From Alphaproteobacteria bacterium (GTDB taxonomy: Bacteria > Pseudomonadota > Alphaproteobacteria > CACIAM-22H2): a stretch of 10,826 nt of DNA. Below are positions 7,505 to 10,826 of this stretch, piece after piece. Under the pieces are notes generated by a model, which was not told where the DNA came from, made no database searches, and saw only the letters and a program-made list of their open reading frames with translations. Both the position numbers and the translations under genes were made by a program. The stretch is from assembly GCA_016869915.1 (NCBI GenBank), contig VGDA01000079.1, positions 1 through 10,826 of the forward strand, read 5' to 3'. The stretch's first letter is position 1; the number at the start of each line of letters is the position of its first letter.

Positions 7505-9130
7505 ATGACCTCCGGCCCCGCTCCGGAGGCGCCGCCACCCCCGCATGCGGGCGATCTCGCGCTGCTGCGCGAGGCCGACCGGATCGCCGCCGGCGGCGAC
7601 GCGCGCGCCGCGCTCGAGATGTTCCGCAAGGCGTCCGGCGGGCCGCTCGCCGCCTATGCGCTGCTGCGCATCGGCCAGCTGCTCCAGGCGCAGGGCGCGC
7701 ATGGCGCGGCGATCGACGCGCTGCGCCGGGCCGCGACGCTGCGGCCCGGCGACGCGCCGATCCTCTTCGCGCTGGGCAATTCGGCGCGCGACCTCGGGCG
7801 CCTCGACGAGGCGGAGGCGCATTTCAGGGCCGCGCTGGCGGCGGCGCCCGCGAGCGTCGAGCCCGCGGTCAACCTCGCCAGCCTCCTGCGCCGCCTCGGC
7901 CGGGCCGGCGAGGCGCGCGCAATTCTCGCCGCGCCCCTCGCGCGCAACCAGGGCGTCGCCGCGCTGCACGAGGCCGCGGGCCTGGTCGCTCTCGACGCGC
8001 GCGACCACGTCGCGGCGGAAACAGGCTTCCGCGCTGCGCTGCGCCTCGCGCCGGGTCGCGCGGAAACCGAGGCGAACCTCGCCGAGGCACTCGCCGGTGC
8101 AGGCAGGAACGACGAGGCCGTGCGCCTGCTCGACTCCGCGATCCCGCGCCTCGCCGCCCCCGCCGTGGCGCGCCTCAACCGCGCGCATGCGCTGATGGCC
8201 CTTGGGCGCTGGGCGGAGGCCTGGATCGACTACGAGGCGCGCTTCGACAGGCAGGCGATGTCGGGCGCGGCGCGGCATCCCGCCCGCATCCCCCTGCCCG
8301 CCTGGCGCGGCGGCGCGGCGCCCGCGGGGCCGCTCCTCGCCTGGGGCGAGCAGGGCCTCGGCGACGAGATCGTCGGCGCGAGCCTCCTGCCGGCGCTGGC
8401 CGCGCGCGTGCCCGACCTCGTGCTCGAGGCGAGCCCGCGCCTCGTCGCGCTGCTCGCGCGGAGCTTCCCGGGCCTGCGCGTCGTCGCGCGCGACGACGTG
8501 GCGCTCCCGGCGGGTTGCGCGGCGCATGTCCCGCTGGGAAGCCTCATGGGCATCCTCGGCTGGACGCCCGCGCGCCTGCCGATGCCACCCGTGCTCGTCG
8601 CCGATCGCGCGCGCGCCGAGGCCGCCGCGGCGCGCCACCGCCGTCCTGGCCGCAGGCTCGTCGGCCTCGCCTGGGCGAGCGGCGCCGGCGGCGGCCTGGG
8701 CGCGCTCAAGACCCTGCCGCGCGACGACCTCGCGCGCCTCGTCCGCGGGAGCGATGCCGTCTTCCTCGACCTGCAATACGGCGACACGGAGAGGATGCGC
8801 GCGGAACTCGCCGCGGAGACGGGCACCGAGATCCTGCGCGACCGCGCGATCGACGTGCGCTCCGACATCGACGGCCTTGCCGCGCTCTGCGCCGCCTGCG
8901 ACGCGATCGTCACCACGAGCAACGTCACGGCGCATGTCGCCGGCGCGCTCGGCGTCGAGACCCACGTCCTCGTGCCGTCGGGACACGGGCAGCTCTGGTA
9001 CTGGACGCCCTCGCCGGGCGCGGCCGCGTTCTACGCGCGCGCCACGCTCCACCGGCAGGACGGCGCGGACTGGCGCGGCGCGGTCGAGTCCGTCCGCGCC
9101 GCGCTCGCCCTCACGCTACCCACTCGCTGA
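7505..9130 (+). CDS. TPR-repeat protein fused to a heptosyltransferase-like (GT9/GT-B) domain
   Basis: A 541-residue cytoplasmic protein with two parts. Residues about 20-245 form roughly six to seven tetratricopeptide repeats (examples: LLRIGQLLQAQGAHGAAIDAL, ALGNSARDLGRLDEAEAHF, RAHALMALGRWAEAWIDYEA). These usually make a protein- or peptide-binding solenoid. From about residue 260 a GT-B-like domain begins with PAWRGG and WGEQGLGDEI (280-289). It continues with a V-G-L-A-W-A-S strand, KTLPRDDLARL, VFLDLQYGD and SNVTAHVAGALG (472-483, H477). The last resembles the D-x-x-x-A-H-x-A-x-A-x-G donor-site motif of ADP-heptose transferases, with S/N in place of the usual acidic start. Such fusions are common in alphaproteobacteria and are poorly characterised; activity could be sugar transfer or lost. 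It begins 7 nt after the dehydrogenase stop without a clear ribosome site, so coupled translation is likely. Its 3' end overlaps the opposing gene. Confidence 0.82.
   Translation: MTSGPAPEAPPPPHAGDLALLREADRIAAGGDARAALEMFRKASGGPLAAYALLRIGQLLQAQGAHGAAIDALRRAATLRPGDAPILFALGNSARDLGRLDEAEAHFRAALAAAPASVEPAVNLASLLRRLGRAGEARAILAAPLARNQGVAALHEAAGLVALDARDHVAAETGFRAALRLAPGRAETEANLAEALAGAGRNDEAVRLLDSAIPRLAAPAVARLNRAHALMALGRWAEAWIDYEARFDRQAMSGAARHPARIPLPAWRGGAAPAGPLLAWGEQGLGDEIVGASLLPALAARVPDLVLEASPRLVALLARSFPGLRVVARDDVALPAGCAAHVPLGSLMGILGWTPARLPMPPVLVADRARAEAAAARHRRPGRRLVGLAWASGAGGGLGALKTLPRDDLARLVRGSDAVFLDLQYGDTERMRAELAAETGTEILRDRAIDVRSDIDGLAALCAACDAIVTTSNVTAHVAGALGVETHVLVPSGHGQLWYWTPSPGAAAFYARATLHRQDGADWRGAVESVRAALALTLPTR
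9111..9130. other. Tail-to-tail overlap of two convergent genes (20 bp)
   Basis: The TPR gene stop (TGA, 9128-9130, plus) lies inside the opposing gene, whose own stop (TGA on minus, 9111-9113) lies inside the TPR gene. Both C-termini therefore use the same 20 bp on opposite strands. There is no room for an intrinsic terminator between them. Transcripts of both genes should carry complementary 3' ends unless stopped by Rho or polymerase collision. A 12-bp palindrome GGCGCGCGCGCC sits just beyond, at 9133-9144. Confidence 0.85.
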
Positions 9131-10787
9131 CCGGCGCGCGCGCCTCGTTGAGCGGCTGGCACACGACGTCGACCAGCGTCGGCCCGCCATGGGCGATCGC
9201 GGCGCGCAGCGTCTGGCGCAGCTCCGCAGGGTCCTCGACGCGCCAGCTCCTGACGCCGAAGGCCGCGGCGACGGCGGCGTGGTCGGTGCGGTTGAAGTCG
9301 ACGGAGAAGTAGCGCCCGTCATAGGCCGTCTTCTGGCCGGCCTTGATCCAGCCATAGACCGCGTTCGAGACCACGACCATCGTCACCGGCACGCGGTTGC
9401 GGACGATCGTCTCCATCTCGCCGCAGGAGAAGCCGAAGCTGCCGTCGCCCATCACCGCGACGACCTTCGACGACGGCCGCCCGTACCACGCCCCGACCGC
9501 GCCGGGCAGCGAGTAGCCGAGCGCGCCATGGGCGCGGTTGGTGATGAACCAGCGCCCCGCGCGACGCTTCGGGTAGAAGGCGGAGAAATACGGGCAGGGC
9601 GTGCCGGGATCCGCGACGATGACCGCGTCGTCGTCGAGCACGGCGGCGAGCTCCGCCACCAGCCGCTCCGGCTTGATCGGCCGCTCGTCGGAGAGCGCGA
9701 GCGGCCGGTACGCCGCCTCCTTCTCGGCGCGCGCCCTGGCCACCATCGCGATCGCCTCCGCGGGATCGCGGCGCGACACGCTGGCGGCGAGCGCCGCGAG
9801 CGCAAGGCGCGCGTCGCCCACGACGCCGGCCTCGGTCTGGAAGTTGGCGCCGATCACGCCGGGCTCGACGTCGACATGGACGATGCGCGTGCCGGGCTTC
9901 GGATGGCGCCAGCGCTCGGTCGTGACCGAGCCGGCGCGGCAGCCCACGAACACGACGAGGTCGGCGGCGTCGACGATCGCGCGCGTCGCCGCCACGCCGC
10001 CATTCGAGCCGACCACGCCGGCATGCAGCGGATGGGAGTCGGGCAGCGAGCCCTGGCCGCTGATCGTCGTGCAGACCGGCGCGCCCATGCGCTCGGCCAG
10101 CGCCGCCAGCTCGGCCTCGGCCTGCGAGAGGATCACGCCGCCGCCGAGCACCAGCACGGGCCGCGAGGCCGAGTCGATCGCCTTCGCGGCGGCCTCGATC
10201 GCGGCGGGATCGGGCGCCACGCGCGCGGCGGGCGCCGCGCCGAAGCGCCGGTCGGCCCAGACGTCCTGCTCGTCGACCGGCGCCCTCTGGACATCGAAGG
10301 GAAGCCCGAGATGAACCGCGCCGGGCCGGCCGGTCGTCATCGTGCGGAAGGCGCGCCGCAGTATCGAGGGGATGTCGGTCGCGCGGTCGATCACGCTCGT
10401 CCACTTGGACAGCGGGCGGAACAGCGCCTCCTGGTCGAGCTCGGTCAGCGTGTACTTGCCGCGCGAGGACATGGAGATATCCGTGGTCACGGCCAGCAGC
10501 GGGATCGAGCTCTCATGCGCCTCGACCACGCCGGGCAGGATGTAGGTCGCGCCGCCGCCCGAGGGCCCCTCGCAGACGCCGACCTTGCCGGTCACGCGCG
10601 CATAGCAATCCGCCATGTATGCGGCGGAGCGCTCGTCGCGGGTCAGGACATGGGTGATGCCGTGGTCGAGCCGCGCCAGCGCGTCGTAGAGCGGCAGGCT
10701 CGTGTCGCCGCACAGACCGAAGACATGCGTGACGCCATGGTGCTGGAGCATGCGCACGAAGGCTTCGGCGCCGGAGAGCTGGTTCAT
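9111..10787 (-). CDS. Thiamine-diphosphate-dependent enzyme, acetolactate synthase superfamily
   Basis: A 558-residue cytoplasmic enzyme with the three-domain architecture of acetolactate synthase-like proteins. It has an N-terminal pyrimidine-binding domain (1-~170), a central Rossmann-like domain (~190-325) and a C-terminal diphosphate-binding domain (~365-540). The cofactor-activating glutamate is E52 in LTRDERSAAYMADCYAR. The magnesium/diphosphate motif is GDGS (447-450), ending at N475. The stretch VCEGPSGGGATYILPGVVEA is typical, where most relatives have GPG. E52 argues against glyoxylate carboligase, which has valine there, although allantoin breakdown occurs nearby. No small regulatory subunit is adjacent, so biosynthetic acetolactate synthase is unlikely. 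Candidate activities are a 2-oxo-acid decarboxylase or carboligase; the substrate cannot be read from sequence. The start at 10787 is supported by GAAGG 8 nt upstream. The upstream promoter may lie beyond the right edge. Confidence 0.88.
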   Translation of the reverse strand: MNQLSGAEAFVRMLQHHGVTHVFGLCGDTSLPLYDALARLDHGITHVLTRDERSAAYMADCYARVTGKVGVCEGPSGGGATYILPGVVEAHESSIPLLAVTTDISMSSRGKYTLTELDQEALFRPLSKWTSVIDRATDIPSILRRAFRTMTTGRPGAVHLGLPFDVQRAPVDEQDVWADRRFGAAPAARVAPDPAAIEAAAKAIDSASRPVLVLGGGVILSQAEAELAALAERMGAPVCTTISGQGSLPDSHPLHAGVVGSNGGVAATRAIVDAADLVVFVGCRAGSVTTERWRHPKPGTRIVHVDVEPGVIGANFQTEAGVVGDARLALAALAASVSRRDPAEAIAMVARARAEKEAAYRPLALSDERPIKPERLVAELAAVLDDDAVIVADPGTPCPYFSAFYPKRRAGRWFITNRAHGALGYSLPGAVGAWYGRPSSKVVAVMGDGSFGFSCGEMETIVRNRVPVTMVVVSNAVYGWIKAGQKTAYDGRYFSVDFNRTDHAAVAAAFGVRSWRVEDPAELRQTLRAAIAHGGPTLVDVVCQPLNEARAPVSEWVA

Positions 10788-10795
10788 CGCTTCGA

Positions 10796-10800
10796 CCTTC
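10796..10800 (-). promoter_or_regulatory. Shine-Dalgarno GAAGG for the thiamine-diphosphate enzyme
   Basis: GAAGG on the minus strand ends 8 nt before the ATG at 10785-10787. Only 39 nt of upstream sequence are in the window. They show no recognisable promoter, and no gene enters from the right edge. Confidence 0.55.
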
Positions 10801-10826
10801 GCGGTTTTCCCGCCGCGAGACTAGCG

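Noticed and set aside
7442..9052. A 536-codon antisense open frame opposite the TPR gene
   Set aside because: It is an Arg/Ala/Glu-rich composition artefact without family blocks, whereas the sense strand shows TPR periodicity and a GT-B-like domain.

Overview
The window is a very GC-rich (above 70 % by eye), densely coding stretch of bacterial chromosome. Codon use with G/C at nearly every third position, a Pot-type polyamine ABC transporter, a PuuE-type allantoinase and a DUF108-type aspartate dehydrogenase fit an alphaproteobacterium (Rhodospirillales/Hyphomicrobiales-like). That placement is inference; there is no rRNA or marker gene. I see no tRNA, insertion sequence, CRISPR array, phage gene or attachment site.

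Layout. (1) Positions 1-2373, minus strand: a polyamine-type ABC importer operon in the order substrate-binding protein, ATPase, permease. The permease runs off the left edge after 63 codons. (2) Positions 2374-2529: a divergent intergenic region with a perfect 12-bp inverted repeat and the probable promoters of both flanking operons. (3) Positions 2530-9130, plus strand: five closely packed genes, namely the PuuE-type allantoinase, a glutathione S-transferase-like protein, a P2-type cation-transporting ATPase, an aspartate dehydrogenase and a TPR protein fused to a heptosyltransferase-like (GT9/GT-B) domain. Gaps are 18, 25, 74 and 7 nt. (4) Positions 9111-10787, minus strand: a thiamine-diphosphate enzyme of the acetolactate synthase superfamily. 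Its 3' end overlaps the TPR gene tail-to-tail by 20 bp.

How the parts may work together. Allantoinase opens the ring of allantoin to allantoate in purine-nitrogen salvage. A divergently transcribed Pot-type importer with altered pocket residues could supply a related nitrogen compound or an ordinary polyamine. Aspartate dehydrogenase releases ammonium from aspartate, so a nitrogen-scavenging theme runs through much of the window. The P-type ATPase and the TPR/glycosyltransferase-like gene do not fit it obviously. The thiamine-diphosphate enzyme keeps the catalytic glutamate that glyoxylate carboligase lacks, so it should not be assumed to be the glyoxylate step downstream of allantoin.

No clearly new system is visible. 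The most useful leads are the importer-allantoinase pairing with its palindromic spacer, the P2 ATPase with unusual ion-site motifs, and the convergent overlap at 9111-9130.
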